A stretch of 64,000 nucleotides of DNA from Costus lasius (Eukaryota > Streptophyta > Magnoliopsida > Zingiberales > Costaceae), in assembly GCA_027563935.2 (NCBI GenBank), contig CM050450.1, positions 92,688,439 to 92,752,438 of the forward strand, read 5' to 3'. The position numbers and the translations under genes are program-made. The notes under the pieces were generated by a model, which ran no database searches, was not told the DNA's origin, and saw only the letters and a list, made by a program, of their open reading frames with translations. Below are positions 20,702-31,819 of this stretch, one piece after another. Position 1 is the stretch's first letter. Every line of letters starts with the position of its first letter.

Positions 20702-22573
20702 GGTGTTCGTTGCTGCAGTTATCTACAACAATGCAAGAACAGCAAGGTTAGTATCAATGTTCAGAATCAATCCAGGACTTAAGAAAGATTCTTTTCTCAC
20801 TATTTTATCTGACTGAAAAATCCAGTAAACAGTCCGAAAGAGTAACACTCTTTTAGTGAGATGGGATCCAGATTTCATACTTGGTCTCCGCGTCCCGCTC
20901 AGGCGAGATAAGATGCACAGAGATGACAAGCACTAATTTCTGGTAGGCTGTCCCAGCCAATCGCCAACCCGTGCGATTCCCCTTCATCTGGGCAATCCAG
21001 CAGACTGTGCCAACTGAGTTGGTACAACACAGTCTCTGATCCCACAGATGGCTGCCTCCATGTGTTACCATATGCGCCACATATGTAGCCTACATGGTCA
21101 AGCTGACCTGACCTACTCCCTGGACCACCACGTGCTATGCTGAGCAACGAGAAGGGATAAATCCCTACTCTGTAACACGCAGGTGTAATCCCGCACCGTC
21201 TGAAGATAGATGGACGTGCCCACTGAGTGGGTTCAACACGGCTCCAACGATAGTCAGAACAGTGAGGTTTCGCGTCAGAAGGCTTATGAGCTTGATATGT
21301 TAGCGTTGGATTTTAACGGTCTTTTATCTTCTTACTATCAGGCATATCCTATGGCTATAGCAGAAGATAAACACATGCAATTCTAATTATATAAGCAATA
21401 AATAGAAAGCATGATCTTATGTGGTAAAAGCCCATGAACCCTAGAAAGACCTTAATTTTACTTAAGTCTTCACTTGAGCTCTTTTGCATCTCATCTGGTC
21501 CAACCCAGGGCCCTAGCGCCAAGAGCACCTCAGGTGCGCCACCAGGTGAATGCCCCTCTAGGATGTGTGCCTTTATGCTCTTGTCTAATCAAAAACATTT
21601 TGATCTATCTAGACAAGCTTTGACTCGCAGGTCAATTATACAATAAATTAATAAAAAATGTGATTCGCAGATCACAATAATATTAACTTGTAATTTACCA
21701 GGCACGCAGGCCCCAGCACAGCACACATTAGGGCAACCCACATAAGATTAAATAAACAAGCATATGGTATCAAAACAACATGTGATCCATTCATGAAATT
21801 AAATTTTGAAAAACCCCATGGTATCAATTTTAATTTCCTTATGTGCTCTACAACCTTACAATGGTCCATTGATAGGGATCCACTCATCCATCTAGTCAGA
21901 TCCTCTGCCCTTGCATGCACCGAGTCCTAACTGACCCGTGTTGACCTAATGGTCAACCATGCATGCGCCAAGGGCTGAACCACCCTCATGAGTTTTGGCA
22001 AGCGGGTGTGACCCCGGGCCTAACTCATGTGTGTTCAGTAGTTGTCTCAACCAGACCTCGCTACACGCCCTGGATGCAGTCGACCTATAGCCACCTCGGG
22101 CTTGCGCACAGGTGCTATCTGGTCAACCCATCTAGGCTGTCAGATGGTCTGATCAGACTAGTTGGATCTAACCTAGAAGATGCTTTCAACCCCATCAACC
22201 CATCTAAGGATTTATAGTAGGGGCACCTTAGATCTAAGTAGGCGCGCAAGATGTAAGTTTTATAAAACATCTAGAACATGCGCAAACAAACAAAACAACA
22301 TGCTTCACTTGAGAACCTAAGATATATCTCATATCTAGCATATTGAAAACCCTTAGATCTAAGGGGAGTCCCCTTCAAGGGGGAGCGCAAACTTTAGGGG
22401 GTCCCCTTCAAGGGGGAGCGCAAACTTCATGTAACCATGATACAAGCGCAAACATAGCCAATGTAAACCATGCATCATGAAAACAAAGCATCAAGTAAGC
22501 GCAACATGTATGGATCACAAACACTTCAAAGCAATCATATAGATCATATCGAAAGCCTAGCTCTGATACCAAT
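20702..22573 (-). other. Untranslated leader of copia-2
   Basis: The leader is about 1.87 kb. It retains both hairpin families (21003-21034, 21215-21240 and the trio 21620-21635, 21659-21676, 21701-21712). In the mini-hairpin at 21701 the loop reads CTGCGT on the minus strand instead of CTGCGA. Near the PBS are two 33-bp-spaced copies of CCCCTTCAAGGGG (22370-22382 and 22403-22415) followed by GGAGCGCAAACTT, resembling the U5 end of copia-1 and copia-4. Confidence 0.65.
22560..22571 (-). promoter_or_regulatory. Primer binding site, copia-2
   Basis: On the minus strand TGGTATCAGAGC lies 2 nt from the 5' LTR. Confidence 0.92.
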
Positions 22574-24277
22574 TGTAAGAAACCCTTATTAAGGGGGTGA
22601 AACCCTAAACATGCGCATCTAGCATGCATGACGGAAAGAGGGTTTCTAAAAGATCGTATATGACAACCATATCAACTTGAAGCTATGAGTTTAGATCTAT
22701 ACCATAGCCATAGATTGGAGGTCGGCTTGGAAGAAGAGAGCAACTTTGATCTCCTCCAAAAGTTCACACACAAAGGCGATGAAGACTCCCAACTTGCGCA
22801 CCTCTTGTGCTAGCAAAAGTGCCAAGATGTCAATGATCGAGAGTAGGGAAGAGATGAAGACTTCCTTTTGCTTGGCCGGTTCCTCCTCTTCTCGTCAACA
22901 CCCTCACTTGCTCGAGAGCAAAAATTGTTTCCACCAAGCAACAAGAGAGAGGTGTAACCAAAAAACATTAGGGAGACTTCAAGCCATGAACGCATATGCG
23001 TTTTCATTTTGGAACTTTCCAAAAATGGCAACCATTAAGAGTATGCGTTCATGCGTTCATGTCTCCATGAACCAAACGCAACTCCTTCTCCCTCTTGAAC
23101 CATGCGCTCAACCCATGAGCCGGTTCAATACCCTTGGTTCAATAGCGAAACCAAATCAGCCCAAGCATTAAGTCTAGATCAAATTAGACCCCAAAGTCCA
23201 AGATCTGACCATTCATCATCTGACGCTTCTGATCGCATCGATCTAGCATCATCTCTCTCGATCGAAGCTTACCGATCTAAAGCCCTAATCAATCAAACAT
23301 GATCAGACCAGATCTCACTTACAATCAGAGATTAAATCCCTTTAAACTGAACCGAAACAATTCAGTCCACACGATCTGACTTAAGCAAGCCATATCACCA
23401 AATTGTGCGACCCTAAGGGTTTCCTTTAAATGTCGGTAACGATAACTTTCGTTATCACGATCAGTGAGGGGTATCTAGCAACACATCACTGTCTCCCGAT
23501 ATAAAGGAAAGAGTCTTCCAAGACTACACCCAAACCATAGCACAAGTGTGAATCAAACTCACGAGGCATGCATGTTTCCTTTGCCACTGGATGTTCTTAT
23601 TGGACAAGCATGTCAAGCCTGTAACTCCAATACGATGAGCATGATTAGATCAGATGAACACAGTCATCTGGGTATGGCCATACACTATCTCAATCTTCTC
23701 ATACAGGGGGGGCCCTTTAGAACATCACACTCCTTAAACAAGGAGACGGCAATCCTTTATCTATCACAAGTGCCCTAACCTGACTCAAGCTCACCATCCA
23801 AGATAGTCTATAACCATTATGTTTCAAATGATATTGAACTACCTCAAAACAATGACAATCATCATTTAGAAACACAAGTGATCTCAAGTCAAAGGACATG
23901 TGCCACTTGCTGCTTACGAGGATCATTCACATTGTGACAAGCAATGGAATATCCCAGTAAGGTCTGTCCAGTACATCCAATGTACCCATGAGTCTACATC
24001 TTATTCCATGCTCGAAGCATCCTATAAGATTAGCACACATATTAGTCTCAATCATATCAAGGCTGTCTCAGGTTCACCAAGATATCTCGACTAAGGACAT
24101 ATAGCCTGTCAGCCTAGCTGAACAGCTTTGAGACATTATTCAGAAGTACACTTATTACAGCAGACAAGGTAACAACCTGAATAATAACCATGCCTTTATA
24201 AACACAAGAGTTTATTACATGATACTTATTACAATCCCAAAGGCCTCAAACATTAGCCTTAAGGGCATACCCCAACA
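22574..24277 (-). repeat. 5' LTR of copia-2
   Basis: This is 1704 bp and nearly identical to 15089-16795. It lacks 3 bp near 22672 relative to the 3' LTR. The U5 terminal palindrome lies at 22583-22595. Confidence 0.94.
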
Positions 24278-24282
24278 AAAGG
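24278..24282. repeat. Target site duplication AAAGG, copia-2 right
   Basis: This is a perfect repeat of 15084-15088. Confidence 0.94.
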
Positions 24283-25320
24283 ATCCATTAGAAGTTTGCT
24301 TAATAGGAGATGACAAAGATAAGACAGAGGATGAGGTTAAATCTTATTCTAAATTACTTAACTCTTGTCCATCAATCGATGCAAATAATGTGAAAGATGA
24401 ACATTTGGATCATGATAACGGGAAGGCTAGAGAAAAGAAAAAAGTGGAGTTCAAATCTCTCCCAAGCAACCTCATGTATAAATTCTTAGGTGAGAACTCC
24501 ACACTTCTAGTTATTGTTAATGCTGATCTTAATAAGACGCAGACCACTAAGCTATTGGATGAACTTCGGCAACACAAGAAGGTAATTGGCTATACTCTTG
24601 ATGACATTAAAGGTATTAATCCTTCTATTTGTATACACATAATATTTTTGGAGGAAGGAAGCAAGAATTCAGTAGAATATTAAAGGAGGCTCAACCCTAA
24701 CATGAAGGAGGTAGTGAAGAAGGAGATTCTCAAGCTTCATGACGTTGGAGTGTTCTACCCCATCTCAGACAGCCAATGGGTAAGCCCAGTGCATGTAGTG
24801 CTGAAGAAGGGAGGAATTACTATGATTAAGAATGAGAAAAATGATCTAATCCCTATACGAATGGTAATTGGGTGGCAGATGTGCATTGACTGCTAAAAGT
24901 TGAATGCCGCCACCCGTAAAGACCACTTCCCCCTTCCCTTTATTGATCAGATGTTATAGCATTTGGCTTGTAATTCTTACTTTTGTTATCTTGATGGATA
25001 ATCTGGTTCCTTTCAAATCCCAATCCATCCAGAAGACTAGAAGAAGATGGCTTTCATGTGCCCCTATGGCTCCTTCAATTATCGACGGTTGCCATTCAGA
25101 CTTTGCAATGCCTCAGCTACTTTTCAACGTTGCATGATGGCGATCTTCTCCATCCTTATCGAGGATATTATGGATATCTTCATTGATGACTTTTTAGTTT
25201 ATGGATCTAGTTTTGACTCATGCTTATCCAACCTATCTTGTGTTTTACGGTGTTGTGAAGAAGCAGACATAGTTTTAAATTGGGAGAAATGCCACTTTAT
25301 GGTTAAAGTAGGCACTTAAT
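24278..25320 (+). pseudogene. Gypsy element B, reverse transcriptase remnant
   Basis: The segment from about 24440 reads as the Athila-type protease-RT linker and RT start (EFKSLPSNLMYKFLGE; KEILKLHDVGVFYPISDSQW; WVSPVHVV). It is followed by KLNAATRKDHFPLPFIDQ, FNYRRLPFRLCNASATFQR and the active site FIDDFLVYGSSFD. The catalytic pair DD is retained. Stops and frameshifts break it (for example after QMCIDC at about 24894, and around 24959), so it cannot make enzyme. It is continuous with 15088 across the copia-2 insertion. Confidence 0.88.
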
Positions 25321-25329
25321 CTTTGATCA

Positions 25330-25925
25330 TGGAATTGAGGTTGATAGGGAAAAGGTGGAGGTGATTGAGAAATTGCTCCCACCATCATCTATAAAAGGGA
25401 TTAGAAGGTTTCTCGGTCATTCGGGTTTTTATAGACATTTTATAAAGGATTTTTCAAAAATAACTAGACCTCTAACTTGTTTACATGCTAAAGATATAGC
25501 TTTTGTGTTTGACCAGGACTGTATGGATGCCTTCTAAAAGCTCAAGAAAGCTTTTACTATAGCCCCGATAACCTAGCCACCAGGTTGGTTGCTACCATTC
25601 GAGTTAATGTGCGTTGCAGGCGATCACGCCATAGGTGCTATTTTGGGCCAACGCAAAGACAACAAATTACATGCCATCTACTATGCTAGAAGAATACTAG
25701 ATGAAGCTCAGATTAATTATGCCACAACAGAGAAGGAGTTTCTTGCTATAGTCTTTCCTTTTAATAAATTTTGCCCCTATTTGTTTGACTCTAAGGTGAT
25801 TGTTTACACAGATCATGTAGCCATCAGGTACCTTATGAATAAGAAGGATTCGAAACCACGATTGATCAGATGGACGCTCCTACTGCAAGAATTTCTCTTG
25901 GAGATCAAAGAAAAAAAGGCATAGA
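25330..25925 (+). pseudogene. Gypsy element B, RT thumb and RNase H remnant
   Basis: Frames in this stretch give IRRFLGHSGFYRHFIKDFSK (RT connection) and then the RNase H-like part ([44 protein letters not shown]). Stops at about 25537 and in the AP-PG linker interrupt it. The domain order after RT is as in Athila-type gypsy elements. Confidence 0.85.
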
Positions 25926-25969
25926 GAATTATGTGGCAGATCATCATTCCCGCCTCATCTAGGGAGAAA

Positions 25970-27163
25970 GAACGGAAAAAGAAGATGAACCTAAGATTGA
26001 CGACGCCTTCCTAGATGAGCATCTCTTTGGTATAGCAAAGATCAATGCTCCTTGGTATGCGGATTTCATGAATTTTTTGATATCTGACATCCTCCCTTCT
26101 AATTTCCACTATTAGCCATAGAAGATATTTCTTTCAGAGATGAGACATTACTCCTGGGATGATCTCTTCCTCTTCAAAAGATGTGTAGATGGGTTATATA
26201 GAAAGTATGTGCCTGAGGAAGAAGTTAGAGATGTGCTCTTTTATTGTCATAGATCTGCCTATAGAGGATATGCCAGCCCATACAAAATTGCATTCAAAGT
26301 ATTACAATTGGGATTTTTCTAGTCTTCACTCTTCAAAGACGCTCAGAATTTTATTCTTTCTTGTGACAAAAGCTAGATGATGGGAAATATCTCTAGGCGA
26401 GACGACATGCCCCTAAATAGTTTCTTGGTGGTTGAGATTTTTGACGCATGGAGAATTGATTATGAGATCCTTCTCGACCTCGTGTAGTAATAAGTACATT
26501 CTCATGGCTATTGACTGTATTTCAAAGTGGGTCGAAGTTGTGGCAGCTCCGACCAATGATTCTTGATTTGTTATCAGACTATTCAAAAAGATCATATTTC
26601 CTAGATTTATAATACCATGAGTGATCATATGCAATATAGGCTCACATTTCATTGAGCAGAAGTTTGCCACACTCTTGAGCAAGTATGAGCTGAATCATAA
26701 AGTATCCACAACTTATCACCCTCAGACAAGTGGCCAAGTGGATGTTTCAAATAGACAGTTGAAAAAAATTTTGAAGAAAATTATTTCTCGATCAAGGAAG
26801 GATTGGTCTATGAAGCTCGATGACACCTTGCGGGCATATAGAACTGTATTCAAGACACCAATTGGCATGTCCCCCTATCAGCTTATCTATGAGAAATCCT
26901 ATCACCTGCTAGTAGAAATAGAAAATATAGTATATTGGGTGATTAGAACTCTTAACTATGACTTGAAAAGTGCTGGAGAAAAGAGGAAGTTGCAACTCAA
27001 TGAACTAGAAGAGTTAAGGCTTCACGCTTATGAGATTTCTAGAATCTACATGGAAAGGACAAAACAATGGCACAATCGACAAATAATTAGAAAAGAGTTT
27101 AACAAGGGTGATCTTGTACTTCTATTTAATTCAAGGTTGAGACTCCTTCCAAGAAAAACTTAG
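25970..27163 (+). pseudogene. Gypsy element B, integrase remnant
   Basis: The N-terminal zinc region is traceable (RHYSWDDLFLFKRC, VPEEEVRDVLFYCH). The core continues as a 180-codon frame from 26621 (GSHFIEQKFATLLSKYEL, TTYHPQTSGQVDVSNRQLKK). In related elements the second catalytic residue lies in a DGGSHF-like motif; here it reads NIGSHF. The Glu before VSN is Asp here (GQVDVSN). The first Asp region (about 26450) is also degraded. The enzyme is therefore inactive on sequence grounds, besides its stops. The end of the domain can be followed to about 27290. Confidence 0.85.
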
Positions 27164-28381
27164 GATGAGGTGGTCTGGCCTATTTAGAGTTATAAAAGTT
27201 TATCCCTATGGTGCCATTGAAATTTGGAGCGAGGAGACTGAGAACTTCAAAGTTAATGGTCAATGCATAAAGCACTACTTTTCTTCTGCCCCCATTGAGA
27301 AAGGAGTCACACAGACCCTTACATATCCTCCCCCTCGAGCATGAAGATGGTCTTCGGTCAAGCTAACAACCACTAAATTAACAGTTCTTAGGAGGCAACC
27401 CAAGCTCTCTGACCTATTGCTTTCTTTTCTTCATTTTATTTTCTTCTTCTATTTTTGATTTCTTTTTACTCTTGCTTCGCTTTTCTACTCCTTATCACTT
27501 TTGTGCCGTGTAGGAATGTTCAGGGTAAACTAGGAGTCAAAATTGTCATCATAGCATCTTTTTTTAGAAATTACGGCAGAGAAATAAATATAATTATGGT
27601 CGTAATTATTTCACAGTTGATTTTCTGATCTTGGCCAAGACAATCACAGACGAGGTATGATTTTGGCCGTGACAATTACGGGCAGACTATGATTTTCATC
27701 ACACCCATAATTCTTTCGCATACGACTTCCTATTCTGGCATATACAATCATAGGAGGGGTGTGATTTTCATCACACTCGTAATTTTGTTTGGCTTTTAAG
27801 CATCATAGTAGTCAAATTAGGGTTCTTTACTAGTGAACCCTATTTCTTCTACCTCTGTTCATGCCGCCGACCTTCCCTATCGCTGCCCAAGCTTTGCCTA
27901 CTGTTGCTTTCCATCCTAGCTCCTCCATTTAACTCTTAACTGGTGGCTTTGGTGTATTTCGCCTTCCTCCAAGTGAGATTTTTGTCTTTCGTAGTCAAGG
28001 TTTGCTTCGTGCCACCCCAGCTCCTCCGACATCCTCTTTCCTAATGGATCTCATTCTAGGCTTCAGCTCTAAGCTCTTCTTCGACGATCTCGTCCTTTTG
28101 GCTTCCTTCTTCTTAGATCCTCCGCTCTCATTGTTGTGATCCACAGCTAGGTACTTCCAGATCAGCCTTTGCCACCAGATCTCCTCCTCCTTCGAGATTC
28201 TCTAACTCCTCCTCCTACTCCTCTAGCACATTTCTTCATCTGATGGCTTCCCCGAAGAAATGTGTAGTGGACAAGGTCAAGGTTTCCTCTACGTCGTCCA
28301 TCCGTCCTCGCAACCCTCACGGAATTTGCTTTCGCAATTGTCACTCACTAGATCTCTAACACTCGATTCATGGACAGGTAG
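27164..28381 (+). other. Gypsy element B, region between integrase and late ORF
   Basis: This is non-coding. It includes GGAGGCAACCCAAGCT near 27391, which is also present in element C at 44461, anchoring the two elements as relatives. A decayed set of AATTACGG/CCGTAATT motifs lies at about 27570-27790. From about 27840 to 28380 it is pyrimidine-rich and may hold the intron or leader of the late ORF. Confidence 0.55.
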
Positions 28382-29040
28382 ATGCTCAAAATTCTAGGCT
28401 TGTTCAAATATGTCCAATGGATGTTTGGACAGATCAGGGGGAACCAATTCTTCCAACAATTTCCCCAAAGCTTCGTATATCTAGTTTTGGAGTTTCTTAG
28501 CTCCTTGGAAGTAGAGGTCAACAATCACGACAATCGGGATGCTGGCCTCATTTCTTTCTGGTTGGGTAATGTAGAGAGGAGCCTCACTCTTCGGGAGCTC
28601 AATCGTGCACTCCACCTTCCGGAAGATGGTTCTCGGCACTTTCCACACAAATACAATGAGAACTCCATCTGGAATTTGATCACTCCCAAGCACTATTTCT
28701 CACCCAAGACAGCGCATGCCACCTCTCTTTCTAACCTGTGCATCCGATACATCCACTGGGTCCTCTCCCACACTGTATTTGGACGCGACAAGAATGATGG
28801 TATGATCCGTCAATCTGGGTTATTTTTTATCTAGTCTATGCTGCATGGTTATAGGGTGGACACTAGTTTCTTCTTTGTCATGTAATTCGACAATGTGGCA
28901 CGCGCATAGAAAGGCGCTGTTGTTCTAGGTGGCTCATCACCCAACTGGTTATCGCTTTGGGAATTGATCCATATGGGATTGAGATGCGAGAGGCAGCCTG
29001 TGTATTGATATTGAGTTGTGCTGGCCATGAGGATGATTGT
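28382..29040 (+). pseudogene. Gypsy element B, Athila late (env-position) ORF remnant
   Basis: An open frame of 150 codons (28382-28834), with similarity continuing to about 29000 through stops, carries the domain typical of the ORF after integrase in Athila elements: LEFLSSLEVE, FWLGNVERSLTLRELNRALHL, IRYIHWVLSHTVFGR. In the literature this ORF sits in the env position, but its function is not established. The 5' start seen in element C at 45452 (MPPRTKG...) is not evident here. It is broken and not expected to be functional. Confidence 0.7.
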
Positions 29041-29677
29041 CCATGAGGGTGATATCTACTTCCTGATCCTTAGTCACAACGCACTAATCCCCGGGCCAAA
29101 TTAAAATTTTAATTACAGCAAAAGTGATGGCCCGAAATAGAATTCCCAGAGTGCGCTAGGATCCCTTATGAGTGAAAACCAAAGGATGTGAAGAGTAGTT
29201 AGTACCTTATAACATAAACCCTAGGGGTGGCGATGAAGATGATATAGATACGGAAGGGAGTGTCCTTTGCAGTCTCACACACACGGGCTCCTCGAGTCCT
29301 CTCGAATCTCCATGCTTGGTGCAAGGCTCGAGAGATGAGATCCATGCCTATGGGAGGTTGCTCGAAAGTTGTGCCAATCACCAAGGAGGGAGGTGCCAGC
29401 AAGCTTCTTCTATGGCCACAAGGAGTGGGCAGCACTCCCACTAGCGCCACTTGATGAGGAGGAGGAAGGAACTATGCACCAAGGAGAGGGGAAGCCTCTT
29501 CAACTTGCAAAATCACTTCAACACCTTGCTGTCCTCTAACTCTAAGAGGCGCCACCACAAGAGCAAGAAGGGGGCGACGGCTCCAAGTAAGTGGGCGGCT
29601 AGGGCTTAGAGAGGGGGGCTAAGTGGCTAGGGCATGGAGAGGGGGGCTAGGCGGCTAGGGCTTGAGAAAATGAAATA
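29041..29677 (+). other. Gypsy element B, 3' tail
   Basis: This is probably the degraded end of the late ORF and 3' untranslated region, ending in G-rich repeats of the type GGCTAGGGCTTGAGA (29590-29668). No LTR of B itself could be separated. The LTR at 29678 either belongs to a new insertion (element C) or is B's own 3' LTR shared with C. Confidence 0.4.
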
Positions 29678-29935
29678 TGTGATGACACCAAAATTCATCG
29701 TGATTTCTATGCCAATTTATTGATATTTATGTGTCATATTCATAGACTTTGCTTGTTTTTATGCCATATTTTATCAATATCTGCGGAATCTACACTCTCT
29801 TATATTTTTGATGATTTTCAGGCAAAAAGGCATATTTTTCAGTTGATTTCGAGCAATCCAAGTGCATAATCGAACTCACAATATCAAAAGAAGATCACAC
29901 GTCAAATTTTAGAATATTTGGAGCTTCAGAGAAAA

Positions 29936-30640
29936 TTACGGCACCCCCAATATATCCTTTACGGTACCGTAATTTGGAGGTTTATTGGGTAGAGAATCGA
30001 TGAACGTTATGGCACTACCGTAAATATCTTTACGATGCCGTAATGAACGGGCATTTTTAGACAGAAACTTTGAGACGCTTACGACGCTACTGTAATCATA
30101 TTTACGGCACCGTAATTGGAGTCGATTTTTCACCTGAAAGATTGTTCACATTACGGCACTACCGTAAAGAACAATATGATACCATAATTCCAGAAGAATT
30201 TCACCCGAGAGCTCGCTATCCAGTTTACGACACCACCGTAAGATTCATTACGGCCGTAATTGTGATGCTACTCGTGACTTTCCCGGTCAACTCCGAAGCT
30301 CGATTTTTGCGCGGTTGATTGCGGATGATCCAGGCCCTTATATTCAAATCTGTAAGAAGGAGAAGGGGAGCCATCGACGAGACGAAGCCAAGCACACCAA
30401 AAGCCCTAATTTTGATCCACCGGCCAGAGAGAAATCAGAGTTCACGCCGCCGCCGCGACCAATTCCGGGCATCTCCGACCGTGAAATTTGAGTGGAGGCT
30501 ATGCATAGAGGAGAAGAAGATACCCCTGAAGTTTCAACGTGATCAGAGATCAGACGGAGGAGAAATCACCAGAAAATCGAGCGTCACCGCTGTTCGCCCA
30601 GATTACGGCCATAAACATCTTTATAGCCGTACCGTAATTT
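29936..30640. repeat. TTACGG/CCGTAA palindrome array in LTR C
   Basis: Units pair a TTACGGCACTACCGTAA-like palindrome with a TTACGGTACCGTAA-like one about 8 nt later, and the pair recurs about every 70 bp (29936, 30008, 30077, 30150, 30224), with a further relic near 30600-30640. Spacers share a weak TTTCACCCGAGAG-like core, so this is a decayed tandem array. Confidence 0.7.
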
Positions 30641-31035
30641 TTACTCCTCCTCTGTTTCGATTTTCTTAATCATGAATCATTGTAATCTTCCCTCTATGAT
30701 AGCTTAAACCTCTTTTGGGACATGGGGGAGTAATTCACTTGAGTTTTAATGACTAGATAACTATCTTTCTATTATTTCATCTTGTTTAATCTTAGCATGA
30801 TGATTTTACTCATGTGATGTTTTGTCCTTAGACTCTCCTCAGATCTATATTACTATTTGTGTTTTAGAATTTTTGCTATTGACTGAAAAGTAATTGCTTG
30901 AGAATTTGGAACCCTAGAATTGCATGATAGGAACCCCTTTTAGGCTAGTTCTTGTTTGTTTGATTCTAGTAAGCTAACTGCCATGATAATAATATAAATC
31001 TAGGATTGAGTCTAAGCTTTCAAATGTGGAGATCT

Positions 31036-31266
31036 TGTGCGAAAGCAAAAATCGAAACATTAGAGAACCTTGAGTAAAACTAGTGTCGAGATTCGGATGC
31101 ACGAAAGTGATCCTTGAGATTCCACTAGAGATTATCGACTTAGAACTCGGATGCACGAAAGTGATCCTTGAGTTCTCAATTGATGATTTACTTATCATTA
31201 GCATTGGGACAACTCTTGCGCGAGAGCGAAGATTTATCCCTGCATGGTTGTTTGCACGAAAGTGAG
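31036..31266 (+). repeat. GCACGAAAGTGA motif repeats in U5 of LTR C
   Basis: GGATGCACGAAAGTGATCC occurs twice (near 31095 and 31149), with variants near 31037, 31219 and 31254. The same motif in reverse complement recurs in LTR A (1410-1650). It is a family-specific U5 feature. Confidence 0.65.
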
Positions 31267-31555
31267 ATAATGCTTTTATTCAAGTAAATTGCATATTTGC
31301 CATGTTGAAATTAAACTGATGAAATCTCTATTCATGTCTAGTCATTAAAATTAAAGTGAACGAAACCCTAGTCCCAGCTTCTCTCTCTAATAATTCCGTT
31401 TTAGCGCTTTGGTCTTCGTTTGCTAGTTTACACTCTTTCGATTGCGTAGATAGTGAAAAACAAATTATTCGGTACTCAGCAGCATAGGTCCCTGTGGATT
31501 CGATACTTTCTATATTACTTCGAGTATCCGTACACTTGCGGACACAACAAGTTTT

Positions 31556-31573
31556 TGGCGCTGTTTCCGGGGA
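31556..31573 (+). promoter_or_regulatory. Primer binding site, gypsy element C
   Basis: TGGCGCTGTTTCCGGGGA resembles the Asp-tRNA primer site common in Athila/Tat elements (TGGCGCCGTTGCCGGGGA), with two changes. It lies 6 nt after the LTR. Confidence 0.8.
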
Positions 31574-31819
31574 CCTTAGTTTTTGTTGATATCGAAGACA
31601 TTGAGATTATTGCTAGACTAGGTTTTTATTTATTGTTTTTATGTACTGTTTATTTTATGTTTTTCTTGAAATCAGTTGATCTATCTGTTTTGCATGCGTA
31701 GGAGTCTTAGGTCAGGACCACTTGTTCCATTAGATCCCGAAATCAACAAAACTCTTAGAGCGCGCAGGAAGTTGAGACTAGATGAAGATTCACAAGAGAT
31801 TCAAGAAGAAGCTGTAGAG

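Larger units (their letters stand above)
15089..24277 (-). mobile_element. Copia-2: full-length but frameshifted copia element
   Basis: This 9189-bp minus-strand element is of the same coding family as copia-1, with LTRs of 1707 bp (left, 3') and 1704 bp (right, 5'), PBS, PPT and perfect TSD. LTRs differ by one 3-bp indel near 15190 and about three substitutions, so insertion was recent. A single-base insertion in the integrase-RT linker makes it defective in cis. Confidence 0.95.
29678..31549 (+). repeat. 5' LTR of gypsy element C (Athila-like)
   Basis: The 1872-bp LTR starts TGTGATGACACCAAAA and ends GGACACAACA, and is followed by an Asp-tRNA-like PBS. Termini and length agree with LTR A (minus strand, 1135-3073), but the bodies have clearly diverged. 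It contains the palindrome array 29936-30265 and repeated GCACGAAAGTGA motifs (31096-31262). Confidence 0.85.

Noticed and set aside
29257..29454. Open frame at the end of element B as a host gene (Ala/Gly/Arg-rich)
   Set aside because: Overlapping frames on both strands in the GC-rich degraded tail of the late ORF, with no domain.
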